DNA of 64,000 nucleotides from Ruoffia sp044336205 (GCA_044336205.1 CP172318.1:310001-374000), one strand, 5' to 3'. Positions 48,118-57,250 are shown, counted from the first letter of the stretch. Translations and numbers: made by a program. Notes: a model not told the origin generated them from the letters alone.

Positions 48118-48525
48118 TTATAGAGCCTCTTCGTCACAAAAATACAATGGGCGTACAGATTCAGCATTAAGTTGTTGAAGTTGGGTTGAGATTAAAATAC
48201 GACACCTTAAGTGACCGTAATTGCGATAACCATAGCCAGATCGTTTGATCATCTTGATATTCTTTCCATCAAGGTGTTCTTAAAAGCTTGGAAAAGCCGG
48301 TAGCAAAAGGCCTCAATCAGTCGGCGCACAAAGTCATACGTACGCGCCAGTTGATCATCCAGTTGGATTAAATAGTCGACCATGCCTTTTTCACTGCTCA
48401 ACCCATCAAATAATCGATGGGTAGGGTAATGGGTAAAGTCCAACGCTTCGCATGGCTTCAAGAGCAGCTTCCACAAACGCTTAAGCTTAATGTAATCTCT
48501 GGTCTGAATATCGCGTGGCTGATTA
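48118..48525 (-). pseudogene. ISL3-family transposase C-terminal fragment
   Basis: The minus strand reads RDYIKLKRLWKLLLKPCEAL and MVDYLIQLDDQLARTYDFVR, then after a frame change HLDGKNIKMIKRSGYGYRNY and RCRIL, ending at a stop at 48118. These are the typical C-terminal motifs of ISL3 transposases (LWKLLL, KxIKRxxYGYRN). A small internal deletion removed the segment around the third catalytic residue. Confidence 0.75.
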
Positions 48526-48884
48526 TTTTTTTTATAGGTTAGTGTTATACTATTTGTGCGTCATTGGATTTTGTCCTTTTATATTTTGAGATATAGTAAC
48601 TTCAATATAAAAGGGGAATTACTTGGTATATTTTACAAGTTATTAGGAATGATTAACTTTATAATAAAATCCGCCAACATCTTTTGGTTCTTCTTTGTCT
48701 GTTAAAATTACACAAAATTCAGAAGGTCGCCCTAGTGGACCAAAACAAATAGTTTCACTTTTAAACTCAAACTCATTATGTAATTACGTTATAGCAATAA
48801 GTTCAATAGTATGAATTTCGGTTGTATTCAAAACGGATTTATAATTTGTCCACTCCTTTGTCTTCTCTTTATAAATATAGGGAT
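48526..48884. other. relic region without a clear gene
   Basis: On the minus strand a decayed stretch reads FKSETICFGPLGRPSEFCVI and TDKEEPKDVGGFYYKV before stops near 48650, directly downstream of the orphan T-box. It may be the tail of the gene once controlled by it. I cannot name the family. Confidence 0.3.
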
Positions 48885-49085
48885 GGTTACTTCCGTGTTA
48901 CCACCCAACTTTATATTTGCTTAACAACAAACACCTCATCAATTCCATATTAATTTCGTGATATTTAGCAATATAACGGTTGCTTCACCGTTTAAGTAGC
49001 ATTAACTACTTAAATACTCAGAGTTCTTTTTCACCTTCCGAGCTCTCTAGACCATATTTCAACTGATACTCTTCTTTTCAATTTA
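48885..49085 (-). ncRNA. orphan, degenerate T-box leader
   Basis: On the minus strand the T-box core TTGGGTGGTAACACGG lies at 48908-48893. Upstream, GAGAGCTCGGAAGGTGAAAAA (49047-49027 region) resembles the base of stem I. The terminator stem is imperfect and has no T-run, and the downstream gene is a relic, so the leader seems to have lost its gene. Confidence 0.6.
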
Positions 49086-49150
49086 ACACTATAAAACTAA
49101 TCAAATTCCAATATTTAGTATTATCATTCTATAATATAGTCAACTTAATT

Positions 49151-49185
49151 AAATAAAATCCTTAGAGACAAAAACTCTAAGGATT
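49151..49185 (-). terminator. intrinsic terminator
   Basis: Stem AATCCTTAGAG/CTCTAAGGATT, 7-base loop, TTTTATTT tail on the minus strand. It ends the decayed gene at 49209-49828 ahead of the T-box promoter. Confidence 0.8.
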
Positions 49186-49208
49186 CTAATAATTTATACT
49201 TCATTTTT

Positions 49209-49828
49209 TTATTCCATTACCAACTCATCAATTGCTTTAATCTCGTTCACTATGAATTCATGAAGTGCGCCATTTAATTCAGCAAAACTATCAATCGCAG
49301 TAATTTAAGTATCTGTTCTTACTAGATCAGTCATAAATTGCTCAAGTAAACCATCAGTGAATGCGTGTAAATTATTAATGATTGCGTGAAAACTTCCGAT
49401 AAACAGGTAATGACTACTAATCAATTCCCAAAAGTCATTCGACTTATCACGTTCTCTCATTAATATAGCACGGCCTAAGTAATAATCATAAAATGCAAGG
49501 TATGTCTTCCCGTTGAGATAATAGCTCAACAGTGTTTCACAATGACTTAATGAAAAATATTTTTTCCGTTTAAGACTCAATGTATCATCAACAAGCTTAT
49601 TGATTTCGGTATAAATATCTTTAGCAATTGCTTCTTGGTTAGATAAATCAGAAGTAATATCTTCAATATTAAATAATGGTGTATTCCAAAGCGTCTCTCA
49701 TCTACTGAAGCGGAAGAAGTATTTATAATAATCATGTAAAAGATAACTATGGTGACGAATATTGTAAACGATATATTTTTGTTCAGAATCTTCCATATAC
49801 TCAGATGCTAAACGAATTGCTTCGAATC
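49209..49828 (-). pseudogene. decayed helical protein of unknown family
   Basis: One minus-strand frame is continuous except for two stops: segment EAIRLASEYMEDSEQKYIVY...FRFSR, stop, ETLWNTPLFNIEDITSDL...LVRTDT, stop, ITAIDSFAELNGALHEF to VME. It is rich in helices and aromatic residues. The 5' end is cut where the GNAT relic begins. Family not recognised. Confidence 0.5.
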
Positions 49829-49832
49829 AGCT

Positions 49833-50022
49833 CATCAAAGGTGCAGGTAGCGTGCGTATACAATATGCTATCGATCACTATGATAAAATCAAATTTGATA
49901 CTCACGTGAAAAATAAGGCAATGCTTGCATCAATTAAAAAATTCGGCTTCATTCATTGTGGGGAGATTGCTATTGCTGATGGAACCCCACATCAAGTATT
50001 CCAATATACTAAAGAACAATAA
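49833..50022 (+). pseudogene. GNAT acetyltransferase C-terminal fragment
   Basis: Plus-strand frame KGAGSVRIQYAIDHYD, then VKNKAMLASIKKFGFIHCGEI to a stop at 50020. The acetyl-CoA motif (GxGS) and the NKAM...FGF end match GNAT enzymes; the N-terminal half is missing at the junction near 49830. Confidence 0.65.
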
Positions 50023-50115
50023 TGCCTTAAAACATTGTAGAACCCATTTTTTGTATTTCAGCGGTCAATGTCCTTGAAAGAGGGCTATTTAAAACACAAT
50101 TATGGCGTTTCATTT

Positions 50116-50682
50116 CTACTTACTAATACCATTTAAAAATAGATCAATCACTTGCTCAGCGGAAAGCAGGGCATGAGGATTCATATCTGGGCTGATATAA
50201 GGCGCAATGTTAAGAAAGTAATGGGAAACAATCTGTTCAGAGGTAAAGTCAGAGCGTACTACCGACATATTCTCTTCGAACAAATCCATAAATGGCTGTT
50301 TGTAACCCTTTGAGAAGATAGTATACAGCGTATGCTTACTCTCTTCGGAAAAATCAGAATGCATATCTTTTAACATCGTATAAATATCAATGGGTTCAGT
50401 ATTTTGGAGGTAATGCGTCATTCGATTGAGGCGCTCTTGTAGCGAAAGATCTCTGTTATGGGCAATTGCACTCAATTGATGGTTGACTTCATTGCCAACC
50501 TCTTCTAAGACGGCAATATATAATGATTCTTTATTGCGAAAATGGTGATAAAGATTTGGCTGGGTAATGCCGACTTCTTTTGCAATGTGCCGCGTTGAAG
50601 TGGCTTTATAACCGAGGGTCATAAATTTTGTTCGGGCGGAATCGATAATTTTATGTCTTGTTGAAAAAGCTTTTGAGGTCAA
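50116..50682 (-). CDS. TetR-family repressor
   Basis: 188 residues: N-terminal helix-turn-helix (about 25-47: TSTRHIAKEVGITQPNLYHHF) and a helical ligand domain. TTG start is preceded by GGAAGGAG. It is divergent from an ABC exporter operon whose promoter contains an 18-bp palindrome, so it likely represses that operon and senses its substrate. By analogy to the HrtR and FhtR systems of lactococci and enterococci, haem is one candidate ligand (inference). Confidence 0.85.
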   Translation of the reverse strand: MTSKAFSTRHKIIDSARTKFMTLGYKATSTRHIAKEVGITQPNLYHHFRNKESLYIAVLEEVGNEVNHQLSAIAHNRDLSLQERLNRMTHYLQNTEPIDIYTMLKDMHSDFSEESKHTLYTIFSKGYKQPFMDLFEENMSVVRSDFTSEQIVSHYFLNIAPYISPDMNPHALLSAEQVIDLFLNGISK

Positions 50683-50775
50683 TATATTTGCTCCTTCCTT
50701 CTTTAATATTATACAAGTAATCGTTTAATTATCTAGTTTATTTGAATATTAAATTCTTGCATGTAAAAAAAGAGA

Positions 50776-50809
50776 TTGATATACTTATCACGTGATAAGT
50801 AATTATAAA
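50776..50809 (+). promoter_or_regulatory. exporter promoter with TetR operator
   Basis: TTGATA at 50776-50781 and TAATTA at 50800-50805 flank the perfect 18-bp palindrome ACTTATCACGTGATAAGT (50783-50800). An operator in the spacer would block polymerase binding. Confidence 0.75.
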
Positions 50810-50823
50810 GTAGAGGTGTAACT

Positions 50824-51918
50824 ATGTTTTTAGCTTGGAGAGAAATTAAATACGCCAAGACGCGTTTTTCATTAATCGTCGGTGTATTAGTATTAGTGAG
50901 TTATTTAGTTTATTTTTTAACTGGCTTAGCCTTCGGTTTGGCTCAAGATAACCGAACAAGTGTGGATAAATGGGAAGCACAGGCAATTGTATTGGCAGAC
51001 GAAGCCAATTCAAATATTAATATGTCAATGATACCACAAGGTTTAATCAATGATGTTGAAGCTGACGAGATAGCCGTTCTAGGACAAACTGCAAGTGTTG
51101 TAAGTCGCGATAATCAGACTGAAGCTGAACAAGAAGAGAATAAAATTTCAGTGACATTCTTCGGAATTGATTCAGAGCAATTTATTGCACCAAATATCGT
51201 TGAAGGTGAGATGTTTCAAGAAGACTTTCAAGTTGTGGCAGATATTAGTATCCACGAAGAGTTTGGTATTGAAATTGGTGACGTTTTAAATCTAGCGGGA
51301 AATGATGAGCAAGTTGAAGTCGTTGGTTTTACCGACAACGCGAAATTCAATGTCGCTCCAGTACTATACACAACTATTTCAACCTACCAAGACGTGCGGT
51401 TCGAAGCAATTGATGATTCGGATGAAGGGCGTGTGAGTGCCTTTATTATTCGTGATGATGATTTAGATAGTGTCGAGTTGGATAATGAAGACTTAGAGCT
51501 GTCAACAATCTCTGAATATATTGAAGAAATCCCTGGATACACAGCCCAAGTATTGACGTTTGGTTTAATGATTATTTTCTTAATTATTATTGCGGCTATT
51601 GTGATTGGAATCTTCATGTATGTGTTAACTGTACAAAAATCAAGCATGTTTGGGGTGATGAAAGCCCAGGGTATTTCTACCAAGTACATTGCGACATCTG
51701 TTGTGAGCCAGACATTTATCTTATCAGTCATTGGTGTAGCCATTGGCTTGGTGCTTACAATGGGGACAGCGATGGTGTTACCGAGTACGGTGCCATTTGC
51801 CTTTAATATGTACTTTATCTTAATTATAACCGTATTAATTGTCTTGTTTGCCTTATTAGGCGCGTTCTTCTCAGTAAGAACGGTAGCCAAAATCGATCCG
51901 CTAGAAGCGATTGGATAG
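50824..51918 (+). CDS. ABC transporter permease, FtsX/HrtB-DevC type
   Basis: 364 residues: N-terminal helix (about 17-38), a large extracellular domain (about 40-235) and three C-terminal helices (about 245-350), the MacB/FtsX topology. The opening FLAWREIKYAKTRFSL is typical of HrtB/DevC-like proteins. It would extrude a hydrophobic toxicant such as haem or a membrane-active compound together with the ATPase next to it. GAGGTGT lies upstream of ATG. Confidence 0.82.
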   Translation: MFLAWREIKYAKTRFSLIVGVLVLVSYLVYFLTGLAFGLAQDNRTSVDKWEAQAIVLADEANSNINMSMIPQGLINDVEADEIAVLGQTASVVSRDNQTEAEQEENKISVTFFGIDSEQFIAPNIVEGEMFQEDFQVVADISIHEEFGIEIGDVLNLAGNDEQVEVVGFTDNAKFNVAPVLYTTISTYQDVRFEAIDDSDEGRVSAFIIRDDDLDSVELDNEDLELSTISEYIEEIPGYTAQVLTFGLMIIFLIIIAAIVIGIFMYVLTVQKSSMFGVMKAQGISTKYIATSVVSQTFILSVIGVAIGLVLTMGTAMVLPSTVPFAFNMYFILIITVLIVLFALLGAFFSVRTVAKIDPLEAIG

Positions 51919-51928
51919 GAGGGGTTCT

Positions 51929-52615
51929 ATGAAGAAAGCAATTGAAGTAAAAAATGTGTCCAAAACATTCGATGATGGACGTAAAGAGATTACAGCCTTA
52001 AAAGATACAAACTTTTCGGTTGATGAGGGAGAATTTGTTGCGATTATCGGACCAAGTGGTTCAGGTAAGAGTACATTTCTAACGATTATTGGAGGCCTTC
52101 AAGCGCCTAGTAAAGGGGAAGTCTTGATTAATGGCAACAAGTTCAGTGAAGAGAATGATAAGAAAAGAACGAAGCTACGCTTTAAAGAAATCGGCTTTAT
52201 TCTACAAGCATCTAACTTAATACCTTTCCTAACAGTTGAGGATCAGTTGCGTCTTGTGAATAAAATCGAAAAAAAGGCATTCGAAAAAGATCGAGTGGAT
52301 TCCTTATTAGAACAATTAGATATTACGGACTTACGGGATAAATATCCGAGCGACCTTTCAGGTGGAGAACGCCAATGTGTAGCGATTGCACGTGCCTTGT
52401 TCCATGATCCGTCAGTGATATTAGCGGATGAACCAACTGCTAGTTTGGACTCGAGTCGTGCGTTTGAAGTGGTTGAGATATTAGCTAAGCAAACAAAGGC
52501 ACAGAAAAAAGCAACGATTATGGTAACCCATGATGAGCGTCTAATTAAATATTGTGATAAAGTTTATTACATGGAAGACGGGGAGTTGCGCTTAGATACA
52601 GATAATAACAAATAG
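51929..52615 (+). CDS. ABC transporter ATP-binding protein, HrtA/LolD type
   Basis: 228 residues: Walker A GPSGSGKST (about 45), Q-loop in FILQASNLIPF, signature LSGGERQ, Walker B VILADEPTASLD and H-loop MVTHD. ATG at 51929 follows AGGAGGGG, 10 bases after the permease stop. It forms the exporter with the upstream permease. Confidence 0.9.
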   Translation: MKKAIEVKNVSKTFDDGRKEITALKDTNFSVDEGEFVAIIGPSGSGKSTFLTIIGGLQAPSKGEVLINGNKFSEENDKKRTKLRFKEIGFILQASNLIPFLTVEDQLRLVNKIEKKAFEKDRVDSLLEQLDITDLRDKYPSDLSGGERQCVAIARALFHDPSVILADEPTASLDSSRAFEVVEILAKQTKAQKKATIMVTHDERLIKYCDKVYYMEDGELRLDTDNNK

Positions 52616-52699
52616 GTTAAATCGAAAGAAAGAGAGCATTTTATGCCATCTTTCTTTTTTATTTTTAGTATGATAAATCAAAAGACAAAGGAGTCACTT

Positions 52700-53968
52700 A
52701 TGAATCAAGATGTAAGAATTGGTTACGCGTGTTTGAATCCTGACATTAGCCAAGGTTTCAAGACATGCCGATTTGATAATTTAACCAATGACAAATGGAT
52801 TGAATTAATTGAATGGAATCTGGCAACATTAGAAGAGATGATTACTTATACAGTGGATCGTGGAATTGGTTTACTCCGTTTATCGAGTGATCTCATTCCG
52901 TTTGCGACAAAGTTTAAAGAGGGTGTAGACTTAGATTGGAAAAAGCATTTTGAATCTACCTTCAATCGGCTCAAAGAGAAAGTCCAGTCGGCTCAGTTAC
53001 GGATATCGATGCATCCAGGACAGTATACGGTCTTAAATTCCATGAATATGACTGTGGTCCAACGGGCGATTGATGACTTGGAGTATCATGCGGAATTGTT
53101 AGAATTACTTGGAGGAAATCAGACCAACAAAATCATTATTCATATAGGGGGCATATACGGGGATAAAGAAGCGGCGATGGCCCGCTTTATACAACAAGCC
53201 AATCAGCTATCTGAACGTGTGAGGTCGCATTTGGTGATTGAAAACGATGAACGGTTGTACAGTATTCAAGACGTACTGACGATGAGTGAACAAACAGGGT
53301 TGCCTGTTATTTTTGATAATTTACATCATGAAGTGCGTCTTCCACTTGATGACACCCCCTTGTGTGACTATATTCAAGCTTCTGGTCGGACTTGGAAGCC
53401 AGCGGATGGTCGTCAAAAAATTCATTACAGTCAACAAGCGGCTGGGAAAAAGGCCGGTGCCCATTCCGAGACGATTGCGATTCGCCCATTTATTGGATTT
53501 TTAGAGCAACTTCCTGCCAACCAGCCCATTGATATTATGTTAGAAGTCAAAGATAAGAATCGGTCTGCAGAAAAGATACAAATCTACTTGGATCAAGACA
53601 TCGTTGCGGCTGAGAAATTATGGGCCAAGCGCAAGTATGCTGTGTTGGCTAAGTCGGCGAGTATTTATCAAAAAATTCGTAACGTATTAAAAATTAAGCA
53701 AGATACAGACTTTGTCTTATTGATTGAGCTCTTGGAGAAAACAGAGAGTATGTTGGAAGACAAGGGAGCAGAAGTAAATGCTGCCCAACATATATGGGGG
53801 TATTTTAAAAAACAAGCCACCCATAAAGAGGAAGTGAATTATCAAAAGGTCCTCGCGCAATATCAAGCGGGAGAAATAACAGTTCGTCAGTTACGTCAGT
53901 TCTTTAAGCGCCTATTAAAGAAATATCCGAATGATTATTTACAAGCGAGTTTATATTTTAATGAATAA
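52700..53968 (+). CDS. uvsE: UV damage endonuclease UvsE fused to DUF1722-like domain
   Basis: 422 residues. UvsE TIM barrel (about 5-300) with metal and catalytic motifs SMHPGQYTVLNS (H105), IIHIGGIYGDKE (H148), LVIENDE (E181), FDNLHHEV (D206) and IMLEVKDKN. It nicks DNA 5' of UV photoproducts. The C-terminal part (about 310-422: KYAVLAKSASIYQKIRNVL, HIWGYFKKQATHKEE, YPNDYLQASLYF) resembles DUF1722. The start at 52700 has AAGGAG 7 bases upstream and yields the conserved N-terminus; an in-frame ATG at 52643 is too far out. Confidence 0.85.
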   Translation: MNQDVRIGYACLNPDISQGFKTCRFDNLTNDKWIELIEWNLATLEEMITYTVDRGIGLLRLSSDLIPFATKFKEGVDLDWKKHFESTFNRLKEKVQSAQLRISMHPGQYTVLNSMNMTVVQRAIDDLEYHAELLELLGGNQTNKIIIHIGGIYGDKEAAMARFIQQANQLSERVRSHLVIENDERLYSIQDVLTMSEQTGLPVIFDNLHHEVRLPLDDTPLCDYIQASGRTWKPADGRQKIHYSQQAAGKKAGAHSETIAIRPFIGFLEQLPANQPIDIMLEVKDKNRSAEKIQIYLDQDIVAAEKLWAKRKYAVLAKSASIYQKIRNVLKIKQDTDFVLLIELLEKTESMLEDKGAEVNAAQHIWGYFKKQATHKEEVNYQKVLAQYQAGEITVRQLRQFFKRLLKKYPNDYLQASLYFNE

Positions 53969-54070
53969 AAAACGCCAGCTGTTCTCTCATTTTTTCGGTA
54001 TGTTAGTTAGAAACAATCTTTAAACTAAGTAAAAAGTTATAAACATATTAATTTTTACAAGGGCAATTGT

Positions 54071-54099
54071 TTTACATTAAGAAAGCGATTTCGTATAAT
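54071..54099 (+). promoter_or_regulatory. sigma-A-type promoter for PepSY gene
   Basis: TTTACA at 54071-54076, 17-base spacer, TATAAT at 54094-54099. Confidence 0.75.
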
Positions 54100-54152
54100 G
54101 GTGTTAAGTTAGATGAATGTTTCAATAGGTTTTTCCTGAGGAGGATTTAATT

Positions 54153-55100
54153 ATGAAAAAGTCATTACGTCAAATGTTATTAGTCAGTTTAAGTGCATCG
54201 TTATTAGTCAGTGTGGCACCTCTAGCCTATGCTGAGGAAGCAAGTAGCGAAGAAGAAACGTCAGAAGTTGTTGAAGAATCGGCATCAGAAGAATCGGTAG
54301 CTGAAGAATCAACAGAAGAAGTAGCAGACATAGAAAAAAGTGAAGTACAAAATGGTCTTGAAGAAGCTGTTAGAATGTTAGAAACTGAGTATCCAGACGC
54401 AAAGATTGAAGAAATTGATGTAGAGTATGACCGTGATGAGCAACGTTACGATATAACGGTTAACGCTTTCAATACTGAAGAAGATATTGAATTAGAAGTT
54501 GTATGGAAAGACGGAGAAGTTACTGAAAGTGAGTTTAACGGAGGCTTATTCGACTCCTTAGATGTTGATAATGCAACGGAAGAATCAACAGAAGAAGTAA
54601 CTGACGAAGATATGATGGACGACGATGTGTCTGAGGAAGCGGATATCGTTGAAAATGAAAGTGAAGCTGAACTGTCAGACGACTCTGTTGTTGAAGACGC
54701 TTCAGACGATGAAGCAGTAAATTCAGAAGAGGCACCAACCGAAGAAGAACGTCCATCATTAGATATGGACAGCGTCATTACCATTGATGAAGCAACTGAA
54801 TTAGCATTAGGTGAAGTTGAAAATGGCGAAGCAATCAATTGGAACCTAAAAGCAGATGCGTCAGATTTCTGGGATTTCTTACAAGCTGAAGAGGATCAAG
54901 AACAAGGCCCGATCTGGACAGTAGAAGTAGATGAGTCCGAATCGATGATGAGTAAAGAAGTAACTATTGATGCTCTAGCAGGAACTGTTATCGATAGTCC
55001 TGAACAAGAGGAGTCTGAAGAGTCAGTTGAAGAATCGGTTGATCAAGCTGAAGAATCCGCTGAAGAGTCAGTAGAGACAGAAGAATCTAGTGTCGAATAA
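54153..55100 (+). CDS. secreted acidic protein with two PepSY-like domains
   Basis: 315 residues: signal peptide (cleavage after AYA, about 27), a Glu/Ser-rich linker, one PepSY-like domain (about 65-125: LEEAVRMLETEYPDAKIEEI), a second acidic spacer, another PepSY-like domain (about 205-290: ITIDEATELALGEVENG), and a Glu/Ser tail. PepSY domains are thought to inhibit peptidases or bind cell-surface partners. The very high acidic content suggests a flexible surface protein; no sorting motif is present. GAGGAGG lies upstream of ATG. Confidence 0.8.
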   Translation: MKKSLRQMLLVSLSASLLVSVAPLAYAEEASSEEETSEVVEESASEESVAEESTEEVADIEKSEVQNGLEEAVRMLETEYPDAKIEEIDVEYDRDEQRYDITVNAFNTEEDIELEVVWKDGEVTESEFNGGLFDSLDVDNATEESTEEVTDEDMMDDDVSEEADIVENESEAELSDDSVVEDASDDEAVNSEEAPTEEERPSLDMDSVITIDEATELALGEVENGEAINWNLKADASDFWDFLQAEEDQEQGPIWTVEVDESESMMSKEVTIDALAGTVIDSPEQEESEESVEESVDQAEESAEESVETEESSVE

Positions 55101-55142
55101 TAATTATTCTAGCTAGTAAAAAAAAGCATCTGGATGTAACTT

Positions 55143-55384
55143 TGTAGTGAACCCCAAAAGTTGGAGTTTATTCAATTAAATATTAAGCAGACAATTGAGT
55201 GTCCTTTTTTCACTTTACTAGTGAAGAGAGGATACTTAATTTTTTTGTGTTCATGTTGATTATATATTTGAATGTACTTAACTATCACGCTAGGAGCTGC
55301 CAAAGTGTATAGGTGGTTTGGTGAGTTTATCGCTAATATGGGACGCTGTATGAGCGAATGAATGAGTGTATTAGTTATCTCCAA
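55143..55384 (-). pseudogene. IS3-family (IS150-like) right-end relic
   Basis: TGTAGTGAACCCCAAAAGTT at 55143 resembles the terminal repeat of IS150-type elements. The minus frame ending just inside it reads VKYIQIYNQHEHKKIKYPLF, similar to the YIxYYNxxRIxxK end of their transposases. The rest of the element is gone. Confidence 0.4.
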
Positions 55385-55418
55385 TGTGGACTAAGTATTA
55401 AGTAGAACAAGGAAGATA

Positions 55419-55446
55419 TTGACAAATAATAAGATTATGTTAATAT
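55419..55446 (+). promoter_or_regulatory. promoter of T-box leader
   Basis: TTGACA at 55419-55424, 16-base spacer, TAATAT at 55441-55446. Confidence 0.7.
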
Positions 55447-55454
55447 TAATTAAA

Positions 55455-55712
55455 ATTAAATGAGATTACGTAGAAGAGAAGAGTAGCTGCTGATATTATT
55501 AAGAGAGCCTTGGGTTGGTGTAACAAGGTTGATGGAAGTATGCGAATATGAACTTGGAGTTCTTGTAGAGTGTAAGCTATGCAAGCGGTCATTCCGTTAT
55601 CATGGGCCGTTTGTACGGCTATTGAGATAATCGTTGTAAAACGATTATAAATTTGGGTGGTACCGCGTTAACACGTCCCTAACTTGTGAGAGCAAGTTGG
55701 GGATTTTTTTGT
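55455..55712 (+). ncRNA. T-box riboswitch, probably methionine
   Basis: The T-box core TTGGGTGGTACCGCG is at 55653-55667, followed by a terminator stem (TCCCTAACTTG/CAAGTTGGGGA, 55676-55703) and seven T residues. The stem I region near 55540-55565 contains two ATG triplets within GTATGCGAATATGAACTTGG, either of which could be the specifier for tRNA-Met. The downstream gene is a MetQ-like binding protein, which agrees. Confidence 0.88.
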
Positions 55713-55732
55713 ATAAATAAGGAGGAAAAAGG

Positions 55733-56548
55733 ATGAAGAAAATGGTTCAATATTTAATACTTGGTATTGTATTTGTTGGTAGTTTATTATCAGGGCATAG
55801 CTCTGTCTATGCTAGTGAGCTTGTTAAAATTGCGGTCATTGGCGATTCGACCTATGGTATATGGGAAGTCGTTCAAGAGAATTTAGGTGATGAGATACAA
55901 ATAGAGTTAGTTGATTTAAGTGATCCTGTGAATGCGAATCGTGCGTTACTTGAAGAAGAAGTTGATCTAGCAGTTTTCCAACATTATGCTGCTTTGAAGC
56001 AATTTAATGCCGATAATGGCACAGAACTCACCGCATTGACTGAAACGTTTATTAGCCCGATGAATATTTTGTCTGATAATATTGATAGTCTAGATGAACT
56101 TCAAGAGTCTGATGAAGTCATCATTCCAGAGAGCCCAACGAACAGAGGACGGGCTTTAAAGGTATTGGAACATGCAGGTTTAATTGAAATTGATGCCGAT
56201 GCCGGTCAATCTCCGGAGGTCTCAGATATTGTAAAAAATGATCTTAACTTACAAATCAAAGAGGTAGACCAAGCTTTAATTATGTCGGCCCTACAAGATG
56301 CAGCCATAGGATTAACTGTAGCGAACAATGTATTGGATGCAGGGCTAGACCCCATTGAAGATGTTATTTATGCGATAGATATTAATCCAGAAGATCAAAG
56401 CTTAAAACCATACTTTAACTTAATTGTATCACGACCAGATAACCTAGATAATGAAGTATTCCAAAAAATTATTGAAGCCTATCGTCAAGATAATGTGAAG
56501 GAATTCATATTGGCAGAATATAATAATGCAATGATACCCGTGTGGTAG
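55733..56548 (+). CDS. MetQ/NlpA-family substrate-binding protein without lipobox
   Basis: 271 residues of the NlpA family: VKIAVIGDSTYGIWEVVQ, VDLAVFQHYAALKQFN, IPESPTNRGRALKVLE. It would bind methionine or a related amino acid for an ABC importer. Unlike typical members the lipobox cysteine is missing (LLSGHSS) and a normal signal peptidase site (VYAS) seems used, so the protein may be released. No metN or metI gene adjoins. It sits behind the T-box, with AAGGAGG before ATG. Confidence 0.85.
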   Translation: MKKMVQYLILGIVFVGSLLSGHSSVYASELVKIAVIGDSTYGIWEVVQENLGDEIQIELVDLSDPVNANRALLEEEVDLAVFQHYAALKQFNADNGTELTALTETFISPMNILSDNIDSLDELQESDEVIIPESPTNRGRALKVLEHAGLIEIDADAGQSPEVSDIVKNDLNLQIKEVDQALIMSALQDAAIGLTVANNVLDAGLDPIEDVIYAIDINPEDQSLKPYFNLIVSRPDNLDNEVFQKIIEAYRQDNVKEFILAEYNNAMIPVW

Positions 56549-56553
56549 AAGAA

Positions 56554-56600
56554 ATACCCTCAATAGATGTTACTATGATAGCGTTTATTGGGGGTTGTAT
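56554..56600 (+). terminator. possible terminator after MetQ-like gene
   Basis: ACCCTCAATA pairs with TATTGGGGGT across a 20-base loop. The tail is T-rich but interrupted. Confidence 0.45.
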
Positions 56601-56649
56601 TCGTTTATATTTATCCAACACAATGTCAACTTGTTATCATTATCGTTTT

Positions 56650-57191
56650 TTTTGACGAATTTACAATTTTAGTGCAACACTCCAAAAAGTAAAAAAGATT
56701 CATTAGGTGACGATATAAAGGTGGATGAAGTGCCATTAACCAAGCAACTCATTAGCAACTACAATAAGACTAAAGCTTCAACTTTAGCAGTGATTCCTGT
56801 ACCACATGAAGATACTTCTAAGTATGGAATCATTGATCCGGTGAATGAAGTGGAAGCGGGTGTCTATGTGGTGGATATCTTTGTAGAGAAGCCACAAGCT
56901 GAAGAGGCTCCAAGTAACTTGGCCATTGGCGGTCGTTACTTATTAAAGCCACAGATCTTCGAAATTCTTGAGAACTTAGAACCAGGTCGAGGTGGGGAAG
57001 TTCAATTAACAGATGCGATTGACATCTTGAACAAGACTCAGCGTGTCTTCGCCTATGAATTCAAAGGCAAGCGATATGACGTAGGGAATAAGTTAGGTAT
57101 GTTAGAGGCTAATATTGAATACGGATTGAAACACCCTGAGTTGAAAGAGGGATTGAAAGAGTACTTGAAGGAAGTTGTGGCAAGGTTTTAG
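56650..57191 (+). pseudogene. galU 3' fragment 3
   Basis: Same part of GalU as fragment 2, from LGDDIKVDEV to the stop; here the Met after DDI has become Lys and other family residues differ (AIGGRY). The upstream 50 bases (GACGAATTTACAATTTTAGT onward) match those before fragment 2. Followed by the galU-type terminator and by a 5' remnant of the DUF1002 gene. Confidence 0.85.
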
Positions 57192-57219
57192 GGGAAAGTT
57201 AATTTAATCGTTATTGAGG

Positions 57220-57250
57220 ACCAGTGAGAGTGAGGACTTGCTGGTTTTTT
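57220..57250 (+). terminator. galU-type terminator, copy 3
   Basis: ACCAGTGAG...CTTGCTGGT followed by six T residues. Confidence 0.7.

Noticed and set aside
51384..51890. 168-residue minus-strand frame opposite the ABC permease
   Set aside because: Antisense shadow of membrane-helix codons, no ribosome binding site.
54446..54838. 130-residue Ser-rich minus-strand frame
   Set aside because: Shadow of the acidic PepSY gene; Glu codons read backward give Ser/Leu.
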